Source: Cypionkella sp.
Lineage (GTDB): Bacteria > Pseudomonadota > Alphaproteobacteria > Rhodobacterales > Rhodobacteraceae
Direction of reading: 5' to 3'
DNA length: 51,435 nucleotides
NCBI GenBank assembly: GCA_025458525.1
Contig: JALOSF010000008.1
Coordinates: forward strand, 1-51,435
Made by a program: the position numbers and the translations under genes. Positions 45,142-51,435 of the stretch are shown in pieces (position 1 is the first letter of the stretch; every line of letters starts with the position of its first letter). The notes below the pieces were generated by a model. The model ran no database searches, was not told where the DNA came from, and saw only the letters and a program-made list of their open reading frames with translations.

Positions 45142-47499
45142 CTACTCGCTTTGCCAGGTCAGACCTGGCCGATAGCGGGCGGTGATCTGCCCGTCGGCCA
45201 AGGCAAACAGGTGCAGCCAGCCGTTGTCGAACAACTGGCGCAGGCCATCATGCTTGGCAAGGATGGCCGTGATGGCATCGATCGGCGCTTCGACCATCAC
45301 CGACAGACGCAGCGCGTCATGGACGGGGCCATCGCCATCGTGAAGGGTCTGAAACGGCAGACCGGGGCGCAGCAGGCCGCCATTGCCTTCGACCACGCCA
45401 ATGCCGCCGACGACATTGTGGATCAGCTTGTTGCCACCGCCAAAGACCTGCGGCGCTACGGTGGACCCGTAATATTGCAGGCTGATCCAGCTTGCCACCA
45501 CGACCGGCGCCGTCAGGATCAGTTCAATCGTGGCAAAGTCCCGATCCTGCGTCCAGTCATAGCTGTGCAAAAAGGCCCGGCCGCCCAGATCGCGCCCGGC
45601 GGTGATGCTGCGCGGCGCCGCGATAAAGGCGGCACAGCCGGCCAGCCCCCATTCCGGCCGCACTTCGGCCCAGTCAGACGCGCGTCTGACGATGTCTTGC
45701 GCTGTTGCCCCCGGCAGGCGCAGGGCGCGTTCGGCCCGTGCGAGGTGGCCCGCCGCCTTCAGCCAGGCTTCGGCCTGTGCCAAGGCTGCGCCATGGTCGG
45801 GGGCGGGCGTGTCGCGGTAAAGGGTCACTTTATCCGTCACCGTATCGTGCAACCCGGCCACGAACAGCGTGTCTGCGGGCAGCGTGATGCCCAAGGCGGG
45901 CAGGCCCGCGCGGGTTTCGGGATCGTTGAGCAGCACCGCCAAAAGCCGTGACGAGACTTCGCCGGTCTGACCGCAGCACGCACCGCAGTGATAGGCGCTT
46001 TCATGCGGATTGTTGGTCAGTTGCGCACCATGCCCGATCAACAAGACCAGAGGGGCATGGCCTGTCGTCAGGCTCATGGCGCGCAAGACCGCGGCGGCGG
46101 TCTGTGCCTTCTGATCGGCGGTCAGCCCGCCTTCGATCCGCGGCAGCGGGCCGGGGCTAAGCCCATCGGGCCCAAGGCCAAGCGCGTCGCGGACAAGTTT
46201 GCCGCCGTAAAGCGGACCCGCTGCCTCGACAAAGGCAAAGGACGACACCGCAGCCTGCCGGAACCGGCCCCAGGCGCGTTTGGCCCGTGCGGTGATCCGG
46301 GTTGCCGCTTCTTCGGCCGGGGTTCCATGACTGCTTGAAAGCAGCGAAGGGTTCAAAAGCGCCGGAAGATGGGCCTGCACCTCCTCCGTGCCTTGCGGAC
46401 GGTGGGCGACGGGCAGACCGAAGAAACCTGCAAATCCAAGGGTCTGGATACTGTTGTCCAACGATTCCAGAGCGCGGCGCAGCACCTCGGACCGCACGTC
46501 GATGCACAGCGCGGCCTGAAGGGCAGGGCGGCCCGTCCAGGCCGACGGCCCGGAAAGCAGGCCGGCAAGCCTGCGCTGATGGGCCCGTTCGGCGGCCTCC
46601 TGAAGGATTGCATCAAGCACCTGATCCGCGGTCGGGGCGATGTCGGCGCCATGGGCGGCGACGGTTGCAGCCCAATCCTCGGCCACCATCGGCACATGCG
46701 CCAGCAGCGCCTCCTCCCACAATAGACGGATTGCCAGCAGATCGGTCAGCGTCGCGTCGGTGCCGCCTTTCAACTCGGCTTGCCAAAGCAGCCAGCGCGC
46801 ATGCTGTGGCCAGCCGCCCAGATCGGCAAGCAAACGGTGAAAGGCCGTCTCCGCCGCCGCCAGGGTCAGGCCCAGCCGATCAACCGCGCGCAGAACGGCG
46901 CGCTCGGCGGTATCCGGCGCCCCGGCGACAAAGGCGCAAAAGCCCGACAGGCCCGCAATCTCGGGTGTCATGTCATGTGTGGCCCATTCCCGCCACGCCG
47001 CAAAGGCGCTCTGGCCGGGCCGCGGGGTCCACAATGCCTGACCACGGTCGAAATAGCCCGCGGCCCAAAGCCCGAAGCTGCGCGACAGGATCGCAGGCCA
47101 ATCGGTGCCGGTGGCCCGCGCGGCCAGATCGGCAACCGTGGGCAGTGCGCGGCTCTCGCTGGCGGGCACCTGCATCCGGGTCTTGAGCCATGCCAGATCC
47201 CGTGGCTTGACGGGCGAAGGCGAGGCGATCAGCGCCGCGGCAAGATCGTCATCACTGATCTCGCCCGAGGTGACGCGGGCCGCCAGTGCCGCGCGCGGCA
47301 AGGTCAGGCCAATGCCCGCGACCCGCGCCAGCCGGGCAGATGCGGTGGCAAGGTCGCTGTCGGTCTGCCCAAGAAAGGGGTTCACCGCCACGGTGGCATC
47401 CAGCGGAAAGGCTGGCGGAACGGCGCGGGCGGCTGCCTCTGCCGCGGTCAGGAACTGTGACGCAAGAGAGGGCGCAATCGCACTGTGCTTGAGGAACAT
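45142..47499 (-). CDS. dabA: DabA (DUF2309) inorganic carbon accumulation protein
   Basis: 785-residue subunit of the DAB pump, which turns CO2 into trapped bicarbonate using a carbonic-anhydrase-like zinc site. The known zinc-site residues are all present: Cys332 and Asp334 in LCIDVRSEVLRRALE, His490 in IGHGAQLTNNPHESAYHC and Cys505; spacing His-to-Cys is the 15 residues of the Halothiobacillus protein. Start 47499 has AAGGA nine bases upstream (MFLKHSAIAPS). Forty-six bases downstream of dabB. Converges on the histidine kinase with a seven-base gap. Confidence 0.93.
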   Translation of the reverse strand: MFLKHSAIAPSLASQFLTAAEAAARAVPPAFPLDATVAVNPFLGQTDSDLATASARLARVAGIGLTLPRAALAARVTSGEISDDDLAAALIASPSPVKPRDLAWLKTRMQVPASESRALPTVADLAARATGTDWPAILSRSFGLWAAGYFDRGQALWTPRPGQSAFAAWREWATHDMTPEIAGLSGFCAFVAGAPDTAERAVLRAVDRLGLTLAAAETAFHRLLADLGGWPQHARWLLWQAELKGGTDATLTDLLAIRLLWEEALLAHVPMVAEDWAATVAAHGADIAPTADQVLDAILQEAAERAHQRRLAGLLSGPSAWTGRPALQAALCIDVRSEVLRRALESLDNSIQTLGFAGFFGLPVAHRPQGTEEVQAHLPALLNPSLLSSSHGTPAEEAATRITARAKRAWGRFRQAAVSSFAFVEAAGPLYGGKLVRDALGLGPDGLSPGPLPRIEGGLTADQKAQTAAAVLRAMSLTTGHAPLVLLIGHGAQLTNNPHESAYHCGACCGQTGEVSSRLLAVLLNDPETRAGLPALGITLPADTLFVAGLHDTVTDKVTLYRDTPAPDHGAALAQAEAWLKAAGHLARAERALRLPGATAQDIVRRASDWAEVRPEWGLAGCAAFIAAPRSITAGRDLGGRAFLHSYDWTQDRDFATIELILTAPVVVASWISLQYYGSTVAPQVFGGGNKLIHNVVGGIGVVEGNGGLLRPGLPFQTLHDGDGPVHDALRLSVMVEAPIDAITAILAKHDGLRQLFDNGWLHLFALADGQITARYRPGLTWQSE

Positions 47500-47545
47500 G
47501 TCGGGTTTCCTTGTCCGATGTTTCGGGGGATCGGTTGGGTCGGGA

Positions 47546-49090
47546 TCAGGATTTGGTCGCGGTGCGGAAACCGCCAATCAGGCGATCCAGCAAGGCGTTC
47601 AGATAAAGCCCATTGGCCAGATGCACCCGCAGCCCTGCGGTGGCCGGGTGATGGGCCCAGAGCGGGAACAACGCCTGCGCAAAGGCCACAAGGCCAAAGG
47701 TCAGGATCGCCAGCACGATCAGCGCCCATTCCAGAGCCCCGGCGACTGGCGTGGCAGGCAGGGCGCTGCCCCAGACGGTTTGCGCCACGACCTGAAAGCC
47801 GAAGTAGGCAAGCGCCGCCGCACCCGAGGCGGCCAAGGTGCGCTGGGTCAGCGCGGCTGGTGCGGCATCGGCAAGGCCCTGCGCAATAAGGTAGGACACG
47901 CCAAAGATCAGCATGGCACCCAGAGCCAGGGCCTGTGGAGACTTGTCGCCCACAAGCAGCGTGAAGGCTGCCGCCACACCGCCATAAAGCACCAGGGCCA
48001 AGGCAAAGGACCGTGCAACAGCCGCCAAGCCCGGCACGGCAACCGGCCCCGGTTTGCGTGTGGCATTCACGGCCCGCACGGCGCCGCCCGAGGACAGGAA
48101 GGCATGCGCCTTGTAAAGCGAATGCGCCACGATGTGCAAAAGTGCCAGCGCCCACAGGCCAAGCCCGCATTGCAGCAGCATGAAGCCCATCTGTGCCACG
48201 GTTGACCAGGCCAGCGCCGTCTTGATCGCGCTTTGGGTAAGCATGACCAGCGCGCCGAACAGGGCGGTCAGGCCGCCGATCATCACCAGCGCCGCCATGG
48301 CGCCGGGGCTGTTCTGCACAAGTCCGGCAAGGGTGATCAGCAGCACGCCGCCCGAATTGATGATGCCGGCGTGCAGCAGCGCCGAAACCGGCGTGGGGGC
48401 TTCCATCACCTCGGTCAGCCAGCCGTGCAGCGGGAAGGCCGCGGTCTTGAGGGCTGCGGCAAGGACAAGAAGGGCAACCGCAGCCTGTGCCACAAAGGAC
48501 AGATCGCCGGTCTGGGTCAGGGCCGCGATGTCAAGCGTGCCAAAGCCGTGCCACAAAAGCACCGCGGCGCCAATCAGGGCCACATCGCCCGCAATCCAGA
48601 CGCGCGTGAACTTGGCCGCCGCGCGCTGCGCCTCGGCCCGCTCGGGATAAAACAGCAGAAGCTGGCGCAGGATCAGCCCGGTGGCCACGAAGCTGGCCGC
48701 CAGAACCGCCAGATTGGCCGCGGTGACAAGCACCAGAACCGCGGCGATGGCAGCCAGGGTCAGGGCGTGAAAGCGGCCCTCGCGCGCCTCGCCGTCCAGG
48801 TAGCGGCGGGCATAGCGCACCACGACCCAGCCCACGAAGGACACCAGAAGCGCAAGCGTCGCGCTGATCGCGTCCAGCCGAAGAACGGCGATTTCCCCCG
48901 GCGCGAATGCGAAGGGGCCCATCGCCCAAAGCTGCGCCAGAGCAGCAAGCGACACACCAAGCGCGACCAGCGTCGAAGCCTCGGCCAGCGCGGGCAGGCG
49001 ACCGGGGCGACGGCCCTGCCGCACCAGCAGGGGCAACATTGCGACAAGCAGGACAAGCGGGGCAAGGACAGTCAGGGGAAGCGAGGTCAT
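47546..49090 (-). CDS. dabB: DabB, proton-conducting subunit (NuoL/MrpA-like)
   Basis: 514-residue membrane protein of the complex I antiporter-like family, with 12-14 segments. Proton-channel-like residues include LKTAAFPLHGWLTEVMEAPTPVSALLHAGIINSGG, and LYKAHAFLSSGGAV. With DabA it forms the cation-gradient-powered CO2-hydration pump. ATG 49090 has GGAG six bases upstream. First gene of the operon, divergent from the LysR gene by 99 bases. Confidence 0.92.
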   Translation of the reverse strand: MTSLPLTVLAPLVLLVAMLPLLVRQGRRPGRLPALAEASTLVALGVSLAALAQLWAMGPFAFAPGEIAVLRLDAISATLALLVSFVGWVVVRYARRYLDGEAREGRFHALTLAAIAAVLVLVTAANLAVLAASFVATGLILRQLLLFYPERAEAQRAAAKFTRVWIAGDVALIGAAVLLWHGFGTLDIAALTQTGDLSFVAQAAVALLVLAAALKTAAFPLHGWLTEVMEAPTPVSALLHAGIINSGGVLLITLAGLVQNSPGAMAALVMIGGLTALFGALVMLTQSAIKTALAWSTVAQMGFMLLQCGLGLWALALLHIVAHSLYKAHAFLSSGGAVRAVNATRKPGPVAVPGLAAVARSFALALVLYGGVAAAFTLLVGDKSPQALALGAMLIFGVSYLIAQGLADAAPAALTQRTLAASGAAALAYFGFQVVAQTVWGSALPATPVAGALEWALIVLAILTFGLVAFAQALFPLWAHHPATAGLRVHLANGLYLNALLDRLIGGFRTATKS

Positions 49091-49171
49091 GGCAGGCTCC
49101 GGGTCAAGGATCACACTGCTGGATTTAGCCCTTGTCGATCATTTAGAAAATTACATATATTATGCAATAAG

Positions 49172-49188
49172 GTTCTATAGGATAGAAC
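49172..49188. promoter_or_regulatory. Inverted repeat over the lysR ribosome site
   Basis: GTTCTAT-AGG-ATAGAAC is a perfect 7-bp inverted repeat ending one base before the lysR start and covering its ribosome site. It sits in a 75-base AT-rich divergent region between dabB and lysR. Likely an autoregulatory operator. Confidence 0.65.
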
Positions 49189-49189
49189 A

Positions 49190-50056
49190 ATGAGCCAGCT
49201 GAACCTGCATCATCTTCGTCTGTTTCGGGCCATTGCCGCAGATGGCACGCTGACCGGGGCCGCGCGGGCCTTGAACCTGTCGCAATCGGCCCTGTCCACG
49301 CAATTGCGCACACTGGAGGCATCGCTGGGCCAGGACCTGTTCGAGCGGCGGGGCAGGGGTTTGGTGCTGACCGAGGCCGGGCGGATCGCGCTTGACCATG
49401 CCGACGAGATCTTTCGCACGGTGGATGATCTGACCGCCACCTTGCGCGAAACCGGACGGGCGCGTCGGGCGCTGCGGGTCGGTGCCTTGGCGACCTTGTC
49501 GCGCAACTTTCAGATGCAATTCCTGCGCCCCTTGATCGGGCGCGGCGATGTCGAGGTGGTGCTGCGGTCGGGGTCGCAGGACGAGCTGTTGCGCGGGCTG
49601 GAGGGTCTTGCGCTGGATGTGGTGCTGACCAACCTTGCCCCGGCCCGGGATTCGGTAAGCCAGTGGCTGGTCCACCGCATTGACGAGCAGCCGGTCAGCC
49701 TGATCGGCACGCCGGCGCGGCTTGGGTCGCAACACTTGGGGTTGTCGGACCTGCTGTCGCGCCATCCGCTGATCACACCCACGCGGGAAACCGGCTTGCG
49801 CGCGGCTTTTGATGCCTTGGCGGCGCGGCTTAACGTGACGCCCATCCTGGCCGCCGAGGTGGACGATATGGCGATGATCCGTCTTTTGACCCGCGCCGAT
49901 GCCGGGCTGGCGATCATCCCGCCGATCGTGGTGCGTGACGAACTGCACTCTGGCGTCTTGATCGAAGCGGCGCGGCTGGACGGGATCAGTGAAACCTTCT
50001 TTGCCGTCACCCAAGAGCGCCGCTTTCCGAACCCGCTGCTGACCGAGGTTCTGTAG
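49190..50056 (+). CDS. LysR-family regulator (NhaR-like) divergent from dabBA
   Basis: 288 residues. DNA-binding domain LNLHHLRLFRAIAADGTLTGAARALNLSQSALSTQLRTLEASLGQDLFERRGRGLVLTEAGRIALDHADEIF is of the NhaR group rather than the CbbR group. NhaR regulates ion antiport genes, and DabB belongs to an antiporter-like family, so regulation of dabBA by cation, pH or CO2 state is plausible. The effector domain ends with MAMIRLLTRADAGLAIIPPIVVRDEL. Regulation is inferred from the divergent arrangement and shared promoter region. Confidence 0.9.
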   Translation: MSQLNLHHLRLFRAIAADGTLTGAARALNLSQSALSTQLRTLEASLGQDLFERRGRGLVLTEAGRIALDHADEIFRTVDDLTATLRETGRARRALRVGALATLSRNFQMQFLRPLIGRGDVEVVLRSGSQDELLRGLEGLALDVVLTNLAPARDSVSQWLVHRIDEQPVSLIGTPARLGSQHLGLSDLLSRHPLITPTRETGLRAAFDALAARLNVTPILAAEVDDMAMIRLLTRADAGLAIIPPIVVRDELHSGVLIEAARLDGISETFFAVTQERRFPNPLLTEVL

Positions 50057-50418
50057 CCCAGCCGTCAGGGCCGCTTGTGCCGCCCCTGCACCCGCGTCGC
50101 GACGGCCTGTGCCCGAAGCCGCCTGCCATCCGGTCGTGGCACGGCAAAGCACCTCGCCCCGGTGCAATTGCACCGACGTGCGACTTGGGCTATGACCGGA
50201 CAGCGCAGCCTTGCGTGACCCCTTGTTTCAGACAGGCCGGATCGATGAATGTCTTGTCCAATCTCTCGGCTGTCTTCCCCCTCCTGTGCGGATTCAGTTC
50301 GAACAATGTCTAAGGGTTGTCCGGGCGCCTGAGGCGCTGGGCAACCCCGGCAGAACACCATGAACCCCAGACCGCCCCCGCACCCGAGCGAGGGGTTTCT
50401 TCTGTGACAGGAACAGAC
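50057..50418. promoter_or_regulatory. Structured leader region of the methyltransferase gene
   Basis: 362-base gap. It contains a perfect 16-bp palindrome CGGTGCAATTGCACCG (50160-50175), then a stem-loop at 50314-50347 (GGGTTGTCC with GGGCAACCC, inside it GCGCC-TGA-GGCGC), then arms AACCCC (50363-50368) and GGGGTT (50392-50397) followed by TCTTCTG. A 15-codon frame (50360-50407, MNPRPPPHPSEGFLL) lies between. The left arm of one stem can also pair with the right arm of the other, an attenuator-like geometry. Confidence 0.55.
50360..50407 (+). CDS. Possible proline-rich leader peptide
   Basis: A 15-residue frame, MNPRPPPHPSEGFLL, overlaps both hairpins and stops 11 bases before the methyltransferase start. 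Five prolines, three consecutive, could stall ribosomes. There is no strong ribosome site upstream (only GGCAGAACACC), so translation is uncertain. Confidence 0.35.
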   Translation: MNPRPPPHPSEGFLL

Positions 50419-51117
50419 ATGACAGTGTGGACCACACTCGCCCACGCCACCACGGCGTCGGGAGATGAAATACTTTTGCGACGGCGCGGAGAAATCTTTG
50501 AAATCCGCTACAACGGGATCGAGTTGATGTCGAACCTCAATCACCGATCCGAGGATCAACTCGCCTTGCGCGCCATGCGACGCACCGACTTTGGCGCCCG
50601 AAGGATCCTGATCGGGGGCCTCGGGCTTGGCTTTACCCTGCGGGCGGTGCTTGATCTGGCCCTGCCGGATGCAGAGGTGACGGTGTGCGAACTGATCCCC
50701 GAAATCGTCGCGTGGAATCGTGGCCCGCTTGCCTCTTTGGCGGGCAACCCGCTTGGCGATCCGCGCACGCGGGTGCTGACCGCCGATGTGCAGGCGCATC
50801 TGGCCCAGACGGACACGGCCTATGACCTGATCCTGCTCGATACGGATAACGGACCTGACATCCTTGTCCGGACCGAAAACACCGGGCTTTATGACGGCAG
50901 CGGTTTTGCCCTGGTTGAAAAGGCCTTTGCGCCCGATGGCGTTGCGGCCTTCTGGTCGGCCACCGCATCTGCGGATTTCGAGCGCAGGCTTTCGGCCCGG
51001 CCATGGCTTTGGGTCCGGGATGACATTCCCCTGATCCCTGGCCGGGTCGATGCCATGCATCACATCTATTCATGCAGTCGGAATGCAGCGGCCCTCGGGG
51101 TGCGCAAAGCGGCCTGA
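50419..51117 (+). CDS. Spermidine-synthase-like class I methyltransferase-fold protein
   Basis: 232 residues with Rossmann signature RILIGGLGLGFTLRAVLDL (about 61-79), acidic cofactor contact VTVCELIPEIVAWNR, and YDLILLDTDNGPDILV. The short N-terminal beta region (EILLRRRGEIFEIRYNGIELMSN) matches spermidine-synthase-like proteins, but the D-x-x-D aminopropyl motif of real SpeE is not convincing, so a methyltransferase or inactive homologue is possible. ATG 50419 after AGGAACAGAC; the longer frame upstream runs through the structured leader. Polyamine role unproved. Confidence 0.75.
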   Translation: MTVWTTLAHATTASGDEILLRRRGEIFEIRYNGIELMSNLNHRSEDQLALRAMRRTDFGARRILIGGLGLGFTLRAVLDLALPDAEVTVCELIPEIVAWNRGPLASLAGNPLGDPRTRVLTADVQAHLAQTDTAYDLILLDTDNGPDILVRTENTGLYDGSGFALVEKAFAPDGVAAFWSATASADFERRLSARPWLWVRDDIPLIPGRVDAMHHIYSCSRNAAALGVRKAA

Positions 51118-51189
51118 CGGGCAGGCCGGGCCGCGTCGATCTGATCCATCGCGGTGATGCCCGGCCACGCGCTGCGGTTCCCCGTGACG

Positions 51190-51229
51190 GTGCCACACGG
51201 TTTTTTCTGCAAAAACGCCCGTGTGGCAC
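51190..51229. terminator. Bidirectional terminator hairpin
   Basis: GTGCCACACGG (51190-51200) and CCGTGTGGCAC (51219-51229) form a perfect 11-bp stem with inner TTTTTT/AAAAA pairing, between the convergent methyltransferase and tctA genes. Confidence 0.75.
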
Positions 51230-51267
51230 GCCTTTGGGCCTGGACCTGTCCCATGGTGGCGGGTGCT

Positions 51268-51435
51268 TCAATCCGCTTCGACAAAGACCTCGTCGCGCTT
51301 TTTGCGTATGGTGGGCAAGAGCATGATCACCAGCACCAGCACCGTCAGGACCAGCAGCGTCAGGCTGATCGGCCGTGTCAGAAAGACCGTCGGATCGCCA
51401 CGGCCAAGGATCATCGCGCGGCGCAGGTTTTCTTC
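51268..51435 (-). CDS. tctA: Tripartite tricarboxylate transporter TctA, C-terminal fragment
   Basis: The last 55 codons of a membrane protein running off the right end. EENLRRAMILGRGDPTVFLTRPISL is the conserved C-terminus of the large permease subunit TctA, followed by a hydrophobic segment and the basic tail TIRKKRDEVFVEAD. TctA imports tri- or dicarboxylates with a TctB partner and a periplasmic TctC binding protein, presumably encoded to the right. Frame is open to the edge, so the gene is only partial here. Confidence 0.8.
   Translation of the reverse strand, partial: EENLRRAMILGRGDPTVFLTRPISLTLLVLTVLVLVIMLLPTIRKKRDEVFVEAD

Noticed and set aside
50314-50400. Signal recognition particle RNA or 6S RNA
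   Set aside because: The conserved GGAAG/AGCAG SRP loop is absent, and the length and pairing pattern do not fit 6S RNA; an attenuator-like leader explains the structure better.

Overview
The window is dense, GC-rich (about 63-65% by eye) bacterial DNA with short intergenic gaps, Shine-Dalgarno motifs of the GGAG/AAGG type and many ATGA/GTGA overlaps. Gene content points to an alphaproteobacterium of the Rhodobacteraceae type: a SqrR/BigR-controlled sulfide cluster, tandem Rnk-like proteins, a DUF1127 protein, many ABC sugar and peptide transporters and the C-terminus of a TctA protein. No lineage call can be proved from this sequence alone. I saw no rRNA, tRNA, CRISPR array, insertion sequence or phage module. 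48 protein features are listed, one of them a probable broken gene and two running off (or possibly off) the window ends.

Layout. (1) 1-9260: a CUT2-type sugar ABC transporter (binding protein, fused ATPase, permease) followed by a PdxA2-like dehydrogenase and an AldA-like aldehyde dehydrogenase, a divergent DeoR regulator, a DUF1537 acid-sugar kinase and a DhaK-like protein. Kinase plus PdxA2 is the known route from four-carbon acid sugars (threonate/erythronate) to dihydroxyacetone phosphate, so this looks like a tetronate or tetritol/tetrose utilisation locus. (2) 9363-18449: a second, uncharacterised catabolic locus. One arm (minus strand) encodes a CUT1-type binding protein, two permeases, a phosphotriesterase-like hydrolase and an Asp/Glu-racemase-like protein. 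The divergent arm encodes a glutamine-amidotransferase-like protein, the transporter ATPase and an amidohydrolase. Each arm's upstream region carries the same perfect 14-bp palindrome, a likely LacI-type operator. (3) 18571-21846: LysR regulator divergent from an exported ankyrin protein, a guanine-deaminase-like enzyme and a CynX-like transporter. (4) 21949-24543: acyl-CoA synthetase plus a BASS-family transporter.

(5) 24785-30480: sulfur module: a SqrR/BigR persulfide sensor divergent from two YeeE-type proteins, an ETHE1-like persulfide dioxygenase, a decayed DUF442 gene and a SulP permease, with a TSUP exporter beside it. (6) 30979-35613: DUF1127 protein, two Rnk-like proteins, NADP-type glutamate dehydrogenase, an HPP membrane protein and an RsuA-type pseudouridine synthase; this region is full of hairpins. 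(7) 35696-43157: GntR/FCD regulator, M24 (Xaa-Pro-type) peptidase and a complete dipeptide/oligopeptide ABC transporter. (8) 43473-51435: orphan soluble hybrid histidine kinase, the DabA/DabB inorganic-carbon pump with a divergent LysR regulator, a spermidine-synthase-like methyltransferase with a structured leader, and the end of tctA.

The whole window reads as a nutrient-scavenging accessory region: four solute-uptake loci with dedicated regulators, interspersed with sulfur, nitrogen and inorganic-carbon handling genes. The most promising undescribed material is the 9.3-18.4 kb locus, and the leader of the methyltransferase gene.
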